64,000 nucleotides of DNA from Inhella gelatinilytica (GTDB lineage Bacteria > Pseudomonadota > Gammaproteobacteria > Burkholderiales > Burkholderiaceae_C), in the NCBI RefSeq assembly GCF_016093295.1, contig NZ_JAEDAL010000002.1, positions 186,001-250,000 of the forward strand. Direction: 5' to 3'. Numbering within the stretch: position 1 is the stretch's first letter; each line of letters starts with the position of its first letter. Of this stretch, positions 7,892 to 19,045 are shown in pieces. The notes under the pieces are model-generated. The model worked only from the letters and a program-made list of their open reading frames with translations, did no database searches and was not told the origin of the DNA. The translations under genes were made by a program, and so were the position numbers.

Positions 7892-9310
7892 ATGAACATG
7901 TGGACCCTGGCGGAGGCGGTTCAGGCCCTGCGCGAACGCGGTGTGGCTGCCGAATTGTTCGGTGATGCCAGCCTCGCCTTTCAGCGCGTGCACACCGACA
8001 CGCGCAGCCTGCAGGCCGGTGATCTGTTTGTGGCTCTCCGGGGCGAGCGCTTTGATGCCCACGAATTCCTGCCGCAGGCGGCTGCAGCGGGCGCCGTGGC
8101 GGCCCTGGCCGAGCGGGGGCTCGCGGGTTGGAATGGCATCCAGGTGCCGGACACCCGGTTGGCCTTGGCGGCCCTGGCCGGGGCTTGGCGCGCGCGCCAC
8201 AGCCTGCCGCTGATCGCGGTGACGGGCTCCAATGGCAAGACCACGGTCACGCAAATGGTGGCCGGCATCTTGCGTGCCTGGGTGGGCGAGGCGGCGACCC
8301 TGGCCACAGCAGGCAACTTCAATAACGACATTGGCGTTCCGTTGACGCTGCTGCGCTTGCGCCAGCAAGAGGATGGCCTGTGGCATCGGGCAGCAGTGGT
8401 CGAGATCGGCATGAACCACCCCGGGGAGATCGCGCCGCTGGCCTTGTTGGCCGCTCCCACGGTGGCTTTGGTGAACAACGCCCAGCGCGAGCACCAGGAG
8501 TTCATGGCCACGGTGGAGGCCACGGCGCGTGAGAACGGCTGTGCCTTGAACGCGCTGTCGGCCCAGGGGACTGCCGTGTTTCCAGCCGACGATGTGTGTG
8601 CACCCATTTGGTGGCAGTTGGCGGGCGAACGCGCGCACCTGACCTTTGCCTTGCAGGGGGCTGCGGACCTCACGGCTGACGCGCTGTGGCAAGACACACA
8701 TTGGGCGGTGACGTTGCACACGCCCGGGGGGGAGATGCCCCTCGAACTGCGCATGCCGGGCCTACACAACCTGCGCAACGCTTTGGCTGCGGCGGCCTGT
8801 GCGATGGCGGCGGGGGCACCGCTGCTGGCGGTCAAGAGTGGCCTTGAGGACTTCAAAGCCGCCAAGGGACGTTCACAAGTTCACCGACTGCAGGGACCCG
8901 AAGGGCTCTGGACGTTGGTGGATGACACGTACAACGCCAACCCCGATTCCATGCGGGCGGCAATTGAGCTGCTCGCCGGTTTGCCGGGCCCCAGGTGGCT
9001 CCTTTTGGGCGACATGGGGGAGGTGGGTGACCAAGGCCCGGCCTTTCACGCCGAAGTCGGCGCTTTGGCCCGTGAGCGGGGCATTGAGCATCTGTGGTGT
9101 GTCGGGGTTGCCGCGCGAGCGGCCGCCGCTGCTTACGGCACCCACGCGCGGTGCTTTGCCGATGCGGGACAGGCGGCTGACGCCGTGGCGATGGAGGCTC
9201 CGCGCGCGGTCAGTGTTCTGGCCAAGGGCTCGCGCTTCATGCGCATGGAACAAACCGTGGCCGCGCTGCTGGCGCGCGCCACTCCCCGTACGGAGAACGC
9301 GGCATGCTGA
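7892..9310 (+). CDS. murF: UDP-MurNAc-tripeptide--D-alanyl-D-alanine ligase MurF
   Basis: 472 residues. The last cytoplasmic Mur ligase, joining D-Ala-D-Ala to the UDP-MurNAc-tripeptide. The P-loop is G112-SNGKT117. [23 protein letters not shown] and [11 protein letters not shown] are the conserved central and substrate segments, and the N-terminal domain has [17 protein letters not shown]. The start is an ATG just after the palindromic spacer (AAGGGGGCG as ribosome-binding region), with a second ATG two codons later. The 3' end overlaps mraY by seven bases, indicating coupled translation. Confidence 0.98.
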   Translation: MNMWTLAEAVQALRERGVAAELFGDASLAFQRVHTDTRSLQAGDLFVALRGERFDAHEFLPQAAAAGAVAALAERGLAGWNGIQVPDTRLALAALAGAWRARHSLPLIAVTGSNGKTTVTQMVAGILRAWVGEAATLATAGNFNNDIGVPLTLLRLRQQEDGLWHRAAVVEIGMNHPGEIAPLALLAAPTVALVNNAQREHQEFMATVEATARENGCALNALSAQGTAVFPADDVCAPIWWQLAGERAHLTFALQGAADLTADALWQDTHWAVTLHTPGGEMPLELRMPGLHNLRNALAAAACAMAAGAPLLAVKSGLEDFKAAKGRSQVHRLQGPEGLWTLVDDTYNANPDSMRAAIELLAGLPGPRWLLLGDMGEVGDQGPAFHAEVGALARERGIEHLWCVGVAARAAAAAYGTHARCFADAGQAADAVAMEAPRAVSVLAKGSRFMRMEQTVAALLARATPRTENAAC

Positions 9311-10482
9311 TTCTGTTGGCCGAGTGGTTGCAAGGTCTGCAACCCGACTGGGGCTGGTTGCGCCTTTTCCAATACATCACTTTTCGCGCCGTGATGGCGG
9401 CGATGACGGCGTTGCTCATTGGTCTGGCCTTTGGCCCCTGGGTGATTCGCTACCTGACGTCCTTGAAGATCGGTCAACCGGTTCGGGAGTACGGTGTCCA
9501 GAGCCACCTCAAGAAGAGCGGCACGCCCACGATGGGAGGCGTGCTCGTGCTGCTGGCGATTGCCGCCTCCACCCTTCTGTGGTTCGACTGGAACAACCGC
9601 TTCGTCTGGGTGGTGATGCTGGTGACCACCGGGTTTGGGGCCGTCGGGTGGGTGGATGACTGGCGCAAAGTCGTCAACAAAAACCCGGAAGGCATGCGGA
9701 GTCGCGAAAAGTTTTTCTGGCAGAGCCTGATTGGTCTGCTCGCCGCGATCTACCTGGCGTTCTCGGTGTCGGAGACCAGCTTCATTCGCGTGGCCGAATT
9801 GTTCTTTCGCTGGGTGAGTTCGGGCTTTTCGACCGACCTGCCGCCCAAAGCAGATTTGATCGTGCCCTTCTTTAAAACCATCAGCATGCCGCTGGGGGTT
9901 TGGGGCTTCATGCTGTTCAGCTACTTCGTGATTGTGGGCGCCAGCAACGCGGTGAATTTCACCGATGGCTTGGATGGGTTGGCCATCATGCCGGTGGTGA
10001 TGGTGGGCTCTGCGCTCGGCGTGTTCGCCTATGCCACGGGCTCTTCGGTGTTCTCGAAGTACCTGTTCCTGCCGCACATTCCTGGGGCCGGTGAACTGTT
10101 GATCTTCTGTGCGGCGATGGCCGGTGCCGGATTGGCCTTTCTGTGGTTCAACGCCCACCCGGCCCAGGTTTTCATGGGTGACGTCGGCGCCCTGGCCCTG
10201 GGTGGGGCGCTGGGAACCATTGCCGTCATCACGCGCCAGGAAATTGTGCTCGCGATCATGGGCGGCATCTTCGTGGCAGAAACGCTCAGCGTGATGCTGC
10301 AGGTCAGCTGGTTCAAGTACACCAAGAAGAAGTACGGGGAAGGCCGTCGCCTGTTCCGCATGGCGCCGCTTCATCACCACTTCGAAAAGAAGGGTTGGAC
10401 CGAGACACAAGTCGTGATCCGCTTCTGGATCATCACCATGTTGCTGTGCATGGTGGGCCTGGCCTCCTTGAAGCTCCGCTGA
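9304..10482 (+). CDS. mraY: Phospho-N-acetylmuramoyl-pentapeptide-transferase MraY
   Basis: 392 residues, polytopic inner-membrane enzyme with about ten membrane segments. It transfers phospho-MurNAc-pentapeptide from UDP to undecaprenyl phosphate, making lipid I. The family motifs are present: GWVDDWRK with the paired aspartates, [13 protein letters not shown], and the [12 protein letters not shown] histidine loop near the C-terminus. [11 protein letters not shown] marks the first conserved loop. The gene is about 30 residues longer than the E. coli protein, mostly in the loop around residues 170-190. It is followed one base later by murD. Confidence 0.98.
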   Translation: MLILLAEWLQGLQPDWGWLRLFQYITFRAVMAAMTALLIGLAFGPWVIRYLTSLKIGQPVREYGVQSHLKKSGTPTMGGVLVLLAIAASTLLWFDWNNRFVWVVMLVTTGFGAVGWVDDWRKVVNKNPEGMRSREKFFWQSLIGLLAAIYLAFSVSETSFIRVAELFFRWVSSGFSTDLPPKADLIVPFFKTISMPLGVWGFMLFSYFVIVGASNAVNFTDGLDGLAIMPVVMVGSALGVFAYATGSSVFSKYLFLPHIPGAGELLIFCAAMAGAGLAFLWFNAHPAQVFMGDVGALALGGALGTIAVITRQEIVLAIMGGIFVAETLSVMLQVSWFKYTKKKYGEGRRLFRMAPLHHHFEKKGWTETQVVIRFWIITMLLCMVGLASLKLR

Positions 10483-10483
10483 C

Positions 10484-12238
10484 ATGCTTGACCTCCTGCG
10501 CAATCAATCCGTGCTGGTGCTGGGCCTGGGCGACAGCGGCTTGGCCATGGCCGCCTGGGCTGCCTGGCAGGGTGCAGCGCGGGTTCGGGTGTGGGACTCG
10601 CGAGAGGCCGCGCCCCAAGATGCGGCACTGGTTGCGTTGGTGCCCCGCGCGGAGCGGCTGCGTGGGGCGCTTGTTGCGGATGACGTGCAAGATGCTCAGC
10701 GCATCCTCAAATCGCCGGGGCTCTCGCCCCGGGATGTCCGCCTGCAAGCGCTTTTGACGAGCGCGCGAGAACAGCAGGTGCGCATTCAAGGGGAACTCGA
10801 TCTGTTTGCGGAGGCCCTGGCGGCGCTGAAGCATCAGTGGCGGTACGCCCCTGCTGTGTTGGCCATCACCGGGACCAATGGCAAAACCACGACGACCTCG
10901 CTCACGGGACAACTCTGCGAAGCCGCCGGCCTGTGCGTGGCCGTAGCGGGCAACATTGGCCCCACCCTTCTGGATACGCTGAGCGCCGCCCTTCGCGAGG
11001 AAGGGCACGCGCCGGTGCTGGAACCCCCTCAGCAGCTTGACCTCCCCATCCCCGACACGGCGGTGCTGCGGGACGAAGCGACGCAGTCCGCAGAAGCGGC
11101 GGAAGCTGACATCAGCTTGGAGCAGCTTGATGCGATGCTGGACCATCAAGCCCTGCCCATTGAACCGCCGCCGCCCAAGCCCCCCGAGTTCAAGGCGCTA
11201 CCGGATGTGTGGGTGCTGGAGTTGTCCAGCTTTCAGTTGGACGGGGTCCAGGGGTTTGAACCGAGTGCGGCGACGGTGCTCAATGTCACGCAAGATCACC
11301 TCGATTGGCATGGTGATCTGCAAGCGTACGCCGCGGCGAAATCGCGGGTGTTCGGCACGCAAGCCTTGATGGTGGTGAACCGAGACGACGCCTGGGTGGA
11401 GTCCATGGTTCCCACCGCGCCCCCCCCGCCCGTCGGGGCGCGCGGCAAGCCGCTGAAAGTCACGGTCAAGTGGACGCCTCGGCGGGTGTGTCGTTTCGGC
11501 TTGAATGAGCCCCAGGCCCCCGGGGACTTTGGTTTGGTCGAGGCCGGAGGCATTGCGTGGTTGGCGCGGGCGGTGCCGACCGACGACACGCCAGTGCGGG
11601 TCAAGCGCGGGGGGCGGTCAGAGGCCCCGGAGGTTCAGATTCAACGGCTGATGCCGGCCGATGCCCTGCGCATTCGCGGGCGCCACAACAGCGCGAATGC
11701 CTTGGCCGCACTGGCCCTGGCTACCGAAATTGGGTGCCCCTTGGCACCGATGCTGCACGCCCTGCGTGAATACCGGGGCGAGCCCCACCGCGTGGAATGG
11801 GTGGGAACCTTGGCGGGTGTGGACTTCGTCGACGACAGCAAAGGGACCAATGTTGGGGCCACGGTAGCGGCGCTTGCGGGCCTGGGGGCCGACCGAGAAG
11901 GGGCCCGATTGAGCCTGATCTTGGGTGGTGACGGCAAGGGGCAAGACTTCAGCCCGCTGCGCGAGCCCGTTGCGCGTTACGCGCGGGCCGTTGCGCTGAT
12001 TGGAAAAGACGCTGAAACCCTGGCTCATTGTTTGGAGACCACGGCGGTGCCGCTTCAGCGGCATGCCGACTTGGAGGCGGCCACGCGGTGGGCGTTTGAG
12101 CAGGCGCAGCACGGCGACACCGTGTTGCTGAGTCCGGCTTGCGCTTCGCTCGACATGTTCCGCAACTATGCCCACCGAGCGGAGGTCTTTGTGGCCACCG
12201 CGCGCGAGTTGGCGGCCGAGCGGGGAGAGATCCTGTGA
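10484..12238 (+). CDS. murD: UDP-MurNAc-L-alanine--D-glutamate ligase MurD, enlarged
   Basis: 584 residues, compared with about 440 in E. coli. The cytoplasmic ligase adds D-Glu to UDP-MurNAc-L-Ala. Conserved parts are G130-TNGKT135, [54 protein letters not shown] and [12 protein letters not shown]. The extra length comes from an insertion of about 70 residues (about 168-239), acidic and then proline-rich ([10 protein letters not shown]), just before the ELSSFQ strand. A second, smaller set of insertions lies at about 305-390. All catalytic landmarks flank the insertions intact, so it should be functional. It overlaps ftsW by four bases (GTGA). Confidence 0.95.
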   Translation: MLDLLRNQSVLVLGLGDSGLAMAAWAAWQGAARVRVWDSREAAPQDAALVALVPRAERLRGALVADDVQDAQRILKSPGLSPRDVRLQALLTSAREQQVRIQGELDLFAEALAALKHQWRYAPAVLAITGTNGKTTTTSLTGQLCEAAGLCVAVAGNIGPTLLDTLSAALREEGHAPVLEPPQQLDLPIPDTAVLRDEATQSAEAAEADISLEQLDAMLDHQALPIEPPPPKPPEFKALPDVWVLELSSFQLDGVQGFEPSAATVLNVTQDHLDWHGDLQAYAAAKSRVFGTQALMVVNRDDAWVESMVPTAPPPPVGARGKPLKVTVKWTPRRVCRFGLNEPQAPGDFGLVEAGGIAWLARAVPTDDTPVRVKRGGRSEAPEVQIQRLMPADALRIRGRHNSANALAALALATEIGCPLAPMLHALREYRGEPHRVEWVGTLAGVDFVDDSKGTNVGATVAALAGLGADREGARLSLILGGDGKGQDFSPLREPVARYARAVALIGKDAETLAHCLETTAVPLQRHADLEAATRWAFEQAQHGDTVLLSPACASLDMFRNYAHRAEVFVATARELAAERGEIL

Positions 12239-13476
12239 ACGGGATTGGGGGATGGAACCCGTTCAGGCCCAAGAGCGGTGACGAGGGGTTCACGCTGCCC
12301 GTACGGGATGGCATCCACATCCGAGACAGTCGTCCCACGCGGGCGTACGGCTACGACCTGCTCCTGGTGTGGGTGGTGGTCTGCCTCATGGCGCTGGGGC
12401 TGGTGATGGTGTATTCCGCCAGCATCGCGCTGCCGGACAACCCCCGTTTTGCACGCTACGCCTCCACCCATTTTTTGTCCCGCCATCTGCTGGCGATCGG
12501 CATCGCGCTGTGTGTGGCGCTGGCAGCGACCCAAGTTCCGGTGAAGTTCTGGGAGCGGATCACCCCCTGGCTCATGCTGGGGGCCTTGGTCCTGCTGGTG
12601 ATTGTCTTGATTCCCGGTGTGGGCAAGGGCGTGAACGGGGCGCGCCGCTGGCTTCCGTTGGGCGTGATGAACTTCCAGCCGTCTGAACTGGCGAAATTCG
12701 CCATAGCGCTTTATGCCGCCAGCTACATGACGCGCAAGATGGACTTGCGGGAGCAGTTCTGGAAGTCGGTGGGCCCGATGCTGGCCACCTTGGGTGTGAT
12801 GGGGCTTTTGCTGTTGGCCGAGCCCGACATGGGGGCCTTCATGGTGATCGCTGCCATCGCGATTGGCGTGCTGTTCCTGGGCGGGGTCAACGGTCGCATG
12901 TTCAGCTTGGTGCTCTTGGTGCTGGTGGGGGCGTTTGTCCTGATGATCACCTTCAGCGAGTTCCGCCGCGAGCGCATCTTTGCCTACCTGAACCCCTGGG
13001 ACGAAAAGTACGCCGCGGGTAAGGCCTACCAGCTCACCCACTCTTTGATTGCCTTTGGACGCGGTGAGTGGTTCGGTCAAGGCTTGGGTGGGTCGGTGGA
13101 AAAGCTCCACTACTTGCCGGAAGCCCACACCGACTTTCTGCTCGCCGTGATTGGTGAGGAGTGGGGCTTGTTGGGTGTGGGCGTGGTGATCCTGGCGTTT
13201 TTCTGGTTGACCCGGCGCGTGATCTTGATTGGGCGCCAAGCCATTGCTTTGGACCGGGTCTTTGCCGGTCTGTACGCGCAAGGGGTGGGCATTTGGATGG
13301 GGGGGCAGGCGTTCATCAACATCGGGGTGAACTTGGGCGCGCTGCCGACCAAGGGATTGACCCTGCCGCTCCTGTCTTTCGGAGGCTCGGCCATTTTGAT
13401 GAACCTGATCGCGTTGGCGGTGGTGTTGCGTGTGGATTTAGAAAACCGGGAACTCATGCGGGGCGGTCGAGCATGA
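12235..13476 (+). CDS. ftsW: Septal peptidoglycan glycosyltransferase FtsW
   Basis: 413 residues, SEDS-family polytopic membrane protein that polymerises lipid II with FtsI at the septum. The start is the GTG at 12235 overlapping the murD stop, preceded by a GGGGAGAG ribosome-binding sequence. The frame is open upstream but that part is murD in another frame. The first membrane segment starts near residue 45, after a hydrophilic N-terminal tail that may contact other divisome proteins. Motifs include [37 protein letters not shown] and [17 protein letters not shown]. The gene ends in an ATGA overlap with murG. Confidence 0.97.
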   Translation: MNGIGGWNPFRPKSGDEGFTLPVRDGIHIRDSRPTRAYGYDLLLVWVVVCLMALGLVMVYSASIALPDNPRFARYASTHFLSRHLLAIGIALCVALAATQVPVKFWERITPWLMLGALVLLVIVLIPGVGKGVNGARRWLPLGVMNFQPSELAKFAIALYAASYMTRKMDLREQFWKSVGPMLATLGVMGLLLLAEPDMGAFMVIAAIAIGVLFLGGVNGRMFSLVLLVLVGAFVLMITFSEFRRERIFAYLNPWDEKYAAGKAYQLTHSLIAFGRGEWFGQGLGGSVEKLHYLPEAHTDFLLAVIGEEWGLLGVGVVILAFFWLTRRVILIGRQAIALDRVFAGLYAQGVGIWMGGQAFINIGVNLGALPTKGLTLPLLSFGGSAILMNLIALAVVLRVDLENRELMRGGRA

Positions 13477-14564
13477 GCGAACGCCACTTGGTCATCATGG
13501 CTGCCGGAACGGGCGGCCACGTCATTCCCGGCTTGGCCTTGGCCGCCGAAATGAAGCGGCGGGGCTGGTCCATCAGCTGGCTGGGCACCGCGCACGGCAT
13601 GGAGAACCAGTTAGTGCCCAAGGCGGGGATTGAGCTGGACACCCTCCGTTTCTCCGGACTGCGCGGCAAGAACTTCATCGAGACTGTGTTCGGCGGCCTG
13701 CGCCTACTGAAGGCCTTTTGGGATTGCCTCGGCATCCTGCGCCGCCGCCGCGCCACCGCCGTGCTGGGGATGGGCGGCTATGTCTGCTTTCCCGGCGGCC
13801 TGATGGCCGCGCTGCTGGGCAAGCCGCTGGTGCTGGTGAATGCCGACGCCGGTCTGCTGCTCTCCAACAAGGCCCTGCTGCCGGTGGCCGACCGGGTCGC
13901 GTTCGGCTTTGGCTTCCAGGGCGTCGAGAAGATTCAACAAGGCGTGGTCACCGGCAACCCGGTTCGCGCGGCGATCGAGAACCTGCCCGCGCCGGCCGAG
14001 CGCTTCGCCGACCGCAGCGGCCCCTTGCGCGTGTTGGTGGTGGGCGGCTCGCTCGGCGCCAAGGCGCTCAACGAAGCCATTCCGGCCGCGCTGGCCCTGC
14101 TCAAGCCCGAACAGCGCCCCCAGCTGGTGCATCAGACCGGTAACGCCAACCTCGCTGCCGTGCTGGCGGATTACGACGAACGCGGCCTGCACGCCGAAGT
14201 GCGCCCCTTCATCGACGACATGGCGGCCGAGCTGGCTGCTGCCGATCTGGTGATTTGTCGCGCTGGCGCCATCACGATGAGCGAGCTCTGCGCAGCCGGT
14301 GTGGCCGCGGTGCTGGTGCCCCTGGTCGTCAAGACCACCGCGCACCAGCGCGACAACGCCCGGCATCTGGCGGCCCAGGGCGCGGCTCTCCATTTGCCGC
14401 AGGCCGAGGCCACGCCAGAGCGACTGGCCGCGCTACTTTCCAACGAGCTGAGTCGCGAGCGTTGCTTGGCCCTGGCCGAGGCCGCTCGGGCGCAGCATCG
14501 ACCGGGGGCGGCCCAGCGTGTGGCAGATGCGATTGAAGCCCTGAACTCCGGAGTTCGCGCATGA
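13473..14564 (+). CDS. murG: Lipid II synthase MurG
   Basis: 363 residues, GT-B glycosyltransferase on the inner face of the membrane. It adds GlcNAc from UDP-GlcNAc to lipid I, giving lipid II. The N-terminal glycine-rich loop is [16 protein letters not shown]; later come [35 protein letters not shown] and the nucleotide-binding [23 protein letters not shown]. The start is the ATG overlapping the ftsW stop; the longer open frame upstream lies inside ftsW. From about 13700 onward the codons become strongly CTG/C-ending, unlike the first quarter of the gene. It overlaps murC by four bases. Confidence 0.98.
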   Translation: MSERHLVIMAAGTGGHVIPGLALAAEMKRRGWSISWLGTAHGMENQLVPKAGIELDTLRFSGLRGKNFIETVFGGLRLLKAFWDCLGILRRRRATAVLGMGGYVCFPGGLMAALLGKPLVLVNADAGLLLSNKALLPVADRVAFGFGFQGVEKIQQGVVTGNPVRAAIENLPAPAERFADRSGPLRVLVVGGSLGAKALNEAIPAALALLKPEQRPQLVHQTGNANLAAVLADYDERGLHAEVRPFIDDMAAELAAADLVICRAGAITMSELCAAGVAAVLVPLVVKTTAHQRDNARHLAAQGAALHLPQAEATPERLAALLSNELSRERCLALAEAARAQHRPGAAQRVADAIEALNSGVRA

Positions 14565-15967
14565 AACACGCAGTGAAACGCATTCACTTCGTCGGCGTTG
14601 GCGGTGCTGGCATGTCCGGTATCGCGGAAATTCTCCACAACTTGGGATTTGCGGTCAGCGGCTCCGACCAAACGGCCAGCGGTGTAACCGACCGCTTGGC
14701 CCAACTGGGGCTCACGATCCACATCGGCCATGCGGCCGAGCACATCGGCGGCGCCCAGGCGGTAGTTACGTCCACGGCGGTGAAGGCCGACAACCCCGAG
14801 GTGCTGGCGGCCCGGGCCGCTCATGTGCCCGTGGTGCCGCGGGCCGTGATGCTGGCCGAGCTGATGCGACTGAAGTCGGGCATCGCCATCGCTGGCACGC
14901 ACGGCAAGACGACGACGACCTCGCTGGTCACCTCCATCCTGGTGGAGGCGGGCCTGGACCCGACCTTTGTCATCGGTGGCCTGCTCAATGCCGCGGGGGC
15001 CAATGGGCAACTGGGCAAGGGCGAGTTCATCGTCGTCGAGGCCGACGAGAGCGATGCCAGCTTCCTGAACCTGAGCCCGGTGCTGTCCGTGGTCACCAAC
15101 ATCGACCAAGACCATATGGACACCTACGGGCATTCGGTGGAGCGCCTGCACCAGGCCTTCATCGACTTCCTGCACCGCATGCCCTTCTACGGTGCGGCGG
15201 TGGTGTGCAGCGACGACGCCGGTGTGCAGGCGGTGATCGAGCGCATCGAGCGCCCGCTGGTGCGCTATGGCCTGGGCGAGGATGCGAATGTGCGCGCTGT
15301 GGGCATCCAGGCGCTCAGCGGTGGGCAGATGCAGTTCACCTGCCAGCGCCGCAATGGCACGCAACTGCCCGACCTGCCCATCACCTTGAACCTGGCCGGC
15401 GAGCACAACGTGCGCAATGCACTCGCCGCCATTGCCGTGGCCACCGAGATTGGCATCGAGGACGCACCGATCCAGCGCGCCCTCGCGGCGTTCCAGGGCG
15501 TGGGCCGGCGCTTCCAACGCCATGGCCTGTGGCCGACCGCCAGTGGCGGGCAGTTCCTCCTGATTGACGACTACGGCCACCACCCGGTGGAAATGGCCGC
15601 CGTGCTTGCCGCCGCACGCGGCGCCTTCCCGCGCCAGCGCCTGGTGCTGGCTTTCCAGCCGCACCGCTACACCCGCACGCGCGACTGCTTCGAGGACTTC
15701 GTGCGCGTGCTCGGCCAGGCCGATGCCGTGCTGCTGACCGAGGTCTACAGCGCCGGCGAAGCCCCAATTCCCGCGGCGGATGGACGGGCTTTGGCGCGCG
15801 CCTTGCGACTGGCAGGCAAAGAACCCTTCTTTGTGCAGGACGTGTCCGACATGCCCGCGGCGCTGGCCCAGATGACGTGCGACGGCGATGTGGTCATTGG
15901 CATGGGGGCGGGCTCGATGAGCAGCTTGCCCAAACGCGTGGCCGAACACTTCTCTTCCAAGATCTGA
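14561..15967 (+). CDS. murC: UDP-N-acetylmuramate--L-alanine ligase MurC
   Basis: 468 residues. The first Mur ligase, adding L-Ala to UDP-MurNAc with ATP. The N-terminal nucleotide-fold motif is [17 protein letters not shown], the P-loop is G112-THGKT117, and [38 protein letters not shown] and DDYGHHPVE are all present. The short ATGA overlap with murG shows coupled translation. Codon use over most of the gene is CTG/C-rich like the end of murG, and relaxes again near 15760. Eight bases separate it from ddlB. Confidence 0.98.
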   Translation: MKHAVKRIHFVGVGGAGMSGIAEILHNLGFAVSGSDQTASGVTDRLAQLGLTIHIGHAAEHIGGAQAVVTSTAVKADNPEVLAARAAHVPVVPRAVMLAELMRLKSGIAIAGTHGKTTTTSLVTSILVEAGLDPTFVIGGLLNAAGANGQLGKGEFIVVEADESDASFLNLSPVLSVVTNIDQDHMDTYGHSVERLHQAFIDFLHRMPFYGAAVVCSDDAGVQAVIERIERPLVRYGLGEDANVRAVGIQALSGGQMQFTCQRRNGTQLPDLPITLNLAGEHNVRNALAAIAVATEIGIEDAPIQRALAAFQGVGRRFQRHGLWPTASGGQFLLIDDYGHHPVEMAAVLAAARGAFPRQRLVLAFQPHRYTRTRDCFEDFVRVLGQADAVLLTEVYSAGEAPIPAADGRALARALRLAGKEPFFVQDVSDMPAALAQMTCDGDVVIGMGAGSMSSLPKRVAEHFSSKI

Positions 15968-15975
15968 CTCTGACT

Positions 15976-16944
15976 ATGTTTGACCTTTCTTCGATCGACC
16001 CGCGGGCTCTGGGCAAGGTTGCGGTGATGTTCGGCGGTACCAGTGCTGAGCGCCCGGTGTCGCTGATGAGCGGGGCCGGGGTGCTGGCTGCGCTGCAATC
16101 CCTGGGTGTTGACGCCCAGGCGTTTGACCCGGCCGAGCGCCCTTTACAGGCCTTGAAAGACGAGGGCTTTACCCGTGCGTTCATCGCTCTGCACGGGCGA
16201 GGGGGCGAAGATGGCACCGTGCAGGGGGCGCTGGAATGGCTGGGCATTCCGTACACCGGCTCTGGAGTTGCGGCTTCGGCCATGGCCATGGACAAGACCA
16301 CGACCAAGCGCATTTGGCTGGCTGAGGGCTTGTCGACCCCACCGCACTTGGCGCTGTCGCGCGCCGAACTCACGCGGGAGCGCATTCGCGCCATTCCGGA
16401 CACCTTGGGGTTGCCCGTGATGGTCAAGCCGCCGCATGAGGGCAGCTCCATCGGGATCAGCAAAGCCAAAGGGTATTCGGACATGCAAGGCGCCGTGGAC
16501 CTGGCGCTGCAGTACGACGATGAACTGTTGTTCGAGACCTGCATCGATGGGCCGGAGCTCACCTGTGCAGTCCTGGGCGATGGACCTGCCGCCCAGGCGC
16601 TGCCCGTCGTGGAAATCCGCGCTGTGGGGGGGGAGTACAACTTCGAAAACAAATACATCAGCGATGCGACGGAGTATGTTTTCGGAAGCCTGACCGCGAC
16701 ACTCGAAGCTGAAGTGCAGGCCTTGGTTCTGAAGGCCTACCGCTTGCTGGGCTGCCGCGGGTGGGGGCGGGCTGACTTGATGCTGCGGCGCAGCGATCAA
16801 AAGCCGTTTTTGCTGGAAATGAACACCAGTCCGGGCATGACCTCGCACTCCTTGGTCCCCAAAGCCGCCGCCCAAGTGGGGTTGCCCTACCCGTCGCTGT
16901 GCCTGTGGCTGCTCGCCCAAGCGCGCTTGGACAGCCGGGCCTGA
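15976..16944 (+). CDS. ddlB: D-alanine--D-alanine ligase DdlB
   Basis: 322 residues, ATP-grasp enzyme that makes the D-Ala-D-Ala dipeptide used by MurF. Early motifs are VMFGGTSAERPVSLMSG and ALHGRGGEDGTVQG; the ATP-grasp region has GLPVMVKPPHEGSSIGISK, and the metal-binding end has LLEMNTSPGMTSHSLVPKAA. The start is the ATG at 15976 that gives MFDLSSIDPRALGKVAVMFGG. The open frame extends upstream into murC, which is not meaningful. It lies in its usual place between murC and ftsQ. Confidence 0.97.
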   Translation: MFDLSSIDPRALGKVAVMFGGTSAERPVSLMSGAGVLAALQSLGVDAQAFDPAERPLQALKDEGFTRAFIALHGRGGEDGTVQGALEWLGIPYTGSGVAASAMAMDKTTTKRIWLAEGLSTPPHLALSRAELTRERIRAIPDTLGLPVMVKPPHEGSSIGISKAKGYSDMQGAVDLALQYDDELLFETCIDGPELTCAVLGDGPAAQALPVVEIRAVGGEYNFENKYISDATEYVFGSLTATLEAEVQALVLKAYRLLGCRGWGRADLMLRRSDQKPFLLEMNTSPGMTSHSLVPKAAAQVGLPYPSLCLWLLAQARLDSRA

Positions 16945-16951
16945 TTCAGCC

Positions 16952-17764
16952 ATGAGCGAAATTCCCACGTCCCACCCGTCCAGTGATTTGCGCTGGATGG
17001 TGCTGACGGCGCCCCTGTTGGCGTTGGTGGGGAGTCTGTTGCTCACGGGAAGCGCGGCGGTGTGGGTCGCGAAACGCCCGGTATTTGACTGGCGCCTGAT
17101 CCGCATCGACGGGGATGTGGAACGCAACAGTTTGGCCACCTTGCGTGCGAATGCGCTGCCCAACCTCCGGGGCAATTTTCTGACGCTGGATTTGCAGCGT
17201 GCCCGTCAAGCCTTCGAGGCGGTGCCGTGGGTACGACACGCCCGGGTGCAACGCGTCTGGCCCGGGCAACTGCGCGTCACCCTGGAGGAACATCGCCCCG
17301 TAGCCTATTGGGACGGGCGAGGTGATTGGGGGGAGGCTGCCCCCGAGCGCGCGCTGCTGAACAGCTATGGCGAAGTATTTCAGGCGAATTTGGGTGACGT
17401 GGAAGACGAAGCCTTGCCTGTTTTGGCGGGCCCGCAAGGCACGGCCCCCAAAGTCCAACAACTCTGGCAGCAGCTTCAGGCGGTCAGCCAGCCCTTGGGC
17501 GAACGGGTGGTCCGCCTGGAGCTCACCGGCCGTGGATCGTGGCGGCTGGCGTGGGAAGGCGGCGCCCAAGTGGAGTTGGGCCGGGGCGAGCCTCAAGAAC
17601 TGACCACCCGCTATCGGCGTTTCGCCGAGCACAGTCTGGCCGTTGCCCGCCGACTCCAAACCCAAGTCGCCAGCGCGGACTTGAGGCACGCCGAAGGGTA
17701 TGCCCTCAAACTGGCCGGCGTGACCGTGAATCCCAACCTCAAGTCGAATAAGAGGAAACCCTAG
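16952..17764 (+). CDS. ftsQ: Cell division protein FtsQ
   Basis: 270 residues. Bitopic inner-membrane divisome protein of the FtsQLB complex. A short cytoplasmic tail, one membrane segment (about residues 17-38) and a periplasmic POTRA domain (FDWRLIRIDGDVERNSLATLR through LDLQRARQAFEAVPWVRHARVQRVWPGQLRVTLEEHRPVA, given here as landmarks) followed by the beta domain. The segment around PWVRHARVQRVWP is the best conserved part of FtsQ. Seven bases follow ddlB, and ftsA starts one base after its stop. Confidence 0.96.
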   Translation: MSEIPTSHPSSDLRWMVLTAPLLALVGSLLLTGSAAVWVAKRPVFDWRLIRIDGDVERNSLATLRANALPNLRGNFLTLDLQRARQAFEAVPWVRHARVQRVWPGQLRVTLEEHRPVAYWDGRGDWGEAAPERALLNSYGEVFQANLGDVEDEALPVLAGPQGTAPKVQQLWQQLQAVSQPLGERVVRLELTGRGSWRLAWEGGAQVELGRGEPQELTTRYRRFAEHSLAVARRLQTQVASADLRHAEGYALKLAGVTVNPNLKSNKRKP

Positions 17765-17765
17765 T

Positions 17766-18995
17766 ATGGCGAAGGAATACAAGGACCTGGTCGTTGGCCT
17801 GGATATCGGAACGTCCAAGATCATGGCCGTCGTCGGCGAGGTTATGCCGGGCGGTGATCTGCGCCTGGCTGGACTGGGAATGGCCCCTTCGTCTGGATTA
17901 AAGCGCGGCGTGGTGGTCAATATCGATGCCACCGTTCAGGCGATTCAGCAAGCCTTGAAAGAAGCGGAGATGATGGCCGACTGCAAGATCACCCGGGTTT
18001 TTACGGGGATTACGGGAAGCCATATCCGCGGGCAAAACTCCACCGGGATGGTCATCGTGCGGGACAAAGAGGTCTCGCCGGTGGATGTCACGCGAGTGGT
18101 TGAAACCGCGAAGGCGATCAATATTCCCAATGATCAACGCCTGCTATTGGTCGAACCTCAAGAGTTTGTAATCGATGGCCATGAGGTTAAGGAGCCCATT
18201 GGCATGAGTGGTGGCCGACTGGAGGTAAAGGTTCACATCGTGACCGGCGCCCAGTCTGCGGCCGAGAACATCGTCAAGTGCGTTCGCCGGTGCGGCTTGG
18301 AAGTTGAACAACTGGTGCTAAACCCAAGCGCCAGCGCACTTTCGGTCCTGACGCCGGATGAGCGAGAGCTGGGTGTCGCGCTGGTTGACATCGGGGCGGG
18401 CACGACGGATGTGGCCATCTTCACCGGGGGCTCCATCCGTCACACGGCGGTGATCCCCATCGCTGGCGATTTGATCACCTCCGACATCGCCATGGCCTTG
18501 CGCACGCCGACCAAAGATGCGGAAGAAATCAAAGTGGAATTCGGCGTGGCCAAGCAAATGTTGGCCGACCCCTTGGCGCAGGTCGAAGTACCCGGCCTGG
18601 GTGACCGAGCTCCGCGCATGCTCTCCAAGCAAGCTCTGGCTGGCGTAATTGAGCCCCGGATTGAGGAAATATTTTCTCTGGTGCATCAAGTCATCCGGGA
18701 CTCGGGGTATGAGGAGCTTTTGAGTTCGGGGATTGTTTTAGCGGGTGGATCGGCCGTGATGCCTGGAATGATTGAGTTGGCGGAGGATATGTTCCTCAAG
18801 CCCGTTCGACGCGGCAATCCAACTTATAGCGGGCCCTTATTTGATATGGCTGCCAATCCTCGATGCGCAACGGTGATGGGTTTGTTGGAGGAGGGGCGGT
18901 TGGCCCGCACCCGGGGGCAAAAGGCGGCCCAGCATGCGGGCTCCATGAAAACCCTGATGCACCGCTTCAAAGACTGGTTTTCCGGCACCTTTTGA
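17766..18995 (+). CDS. ftsA: Cell division protein FtsA
   Basis: 409 residues, actin-like ATPase that tethers FtsZ to the membrane. The N-terminal phosphate loop is VGLDIGTSKI; VDIGAGTTDVAIF and VLAGGSAVMPGM are the second phosphate and adenosine motifs. The last dozen residues, HRFKDWFSGTF, form the amphipathic membrane-targeting helix. The gene directly follows ftsQ and is separated from ftsZ by 95 bases. From about here the codon use is less GC-extreme than in the mur genes, typical of a well-conserved gene. Confidence 0.98.
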   Translation: MAKEYKDLVVGLDIGTSKIMAVVGEVMPGGDLRLAGLGMAPSSGLKRGVVVNIDATVQAIQQALKEAEMMADCKITRVFTGITGSHIRGQNSTGMVIVRDKEVSPVDVTRVVETAKAINIPNDQRLLLVEPQEFVIDGHEVKEPIGMSGGRLEVKVHIVTGAQSAAENIVKCVRRCGLEVEQLVLNPSASALSVLTPDERELGVALVDIGAGTTDVAIFTGGSIRHTAVIPIAGDLITSDIAMALRTPTKDAEEIKVEFGVAKQMLADPLAQVEVPGLGDRAPRMLSKQALAGVIEPRIEEIFSLVHQVIRDSGYEELLSSGIVLAGGSAVMPGMIELAEDMFLKPVRRGNPTYSGPLFDMAANPRCATVMGLLEEGRLARTRGQKAAQHAGSMKTLMHRFKDWFSGTF

Positions 18996-19016
18996 GGGTT
19001 AGTTCCTTGGGTTTGT

Positions 19017-19045
19017 TTGCGAAAAAAGTGTGACGAACCTGGAAT
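19017..19045 (+). promoter_or_regulatory. Candidate promoter ahead of ftsZ
   Basis: In the ftsA-ftsZ gap, TTGCGA (19017-19022) and TGGAAT (19040-19045) are 17 bases apart, each matching sigma-70 hexamers at four of six positions. Extra ftsZ promoters near ftsA/ftsZ are known in other bacteria. The gap is the longest in the cluster after the murE-murF spacer except for the one before lpxC, which fits a separate promoter. Sequence evidence alone is weak. Confidence 0.33.

Noticed and set aside
14171-15949. 592-codon open frame antisense to murC
   Set aside because: It mirrors the strongly C-ending codons of murC and murG, which remove stop codons on the other strand. No motif or ribosome-binding site supports it.
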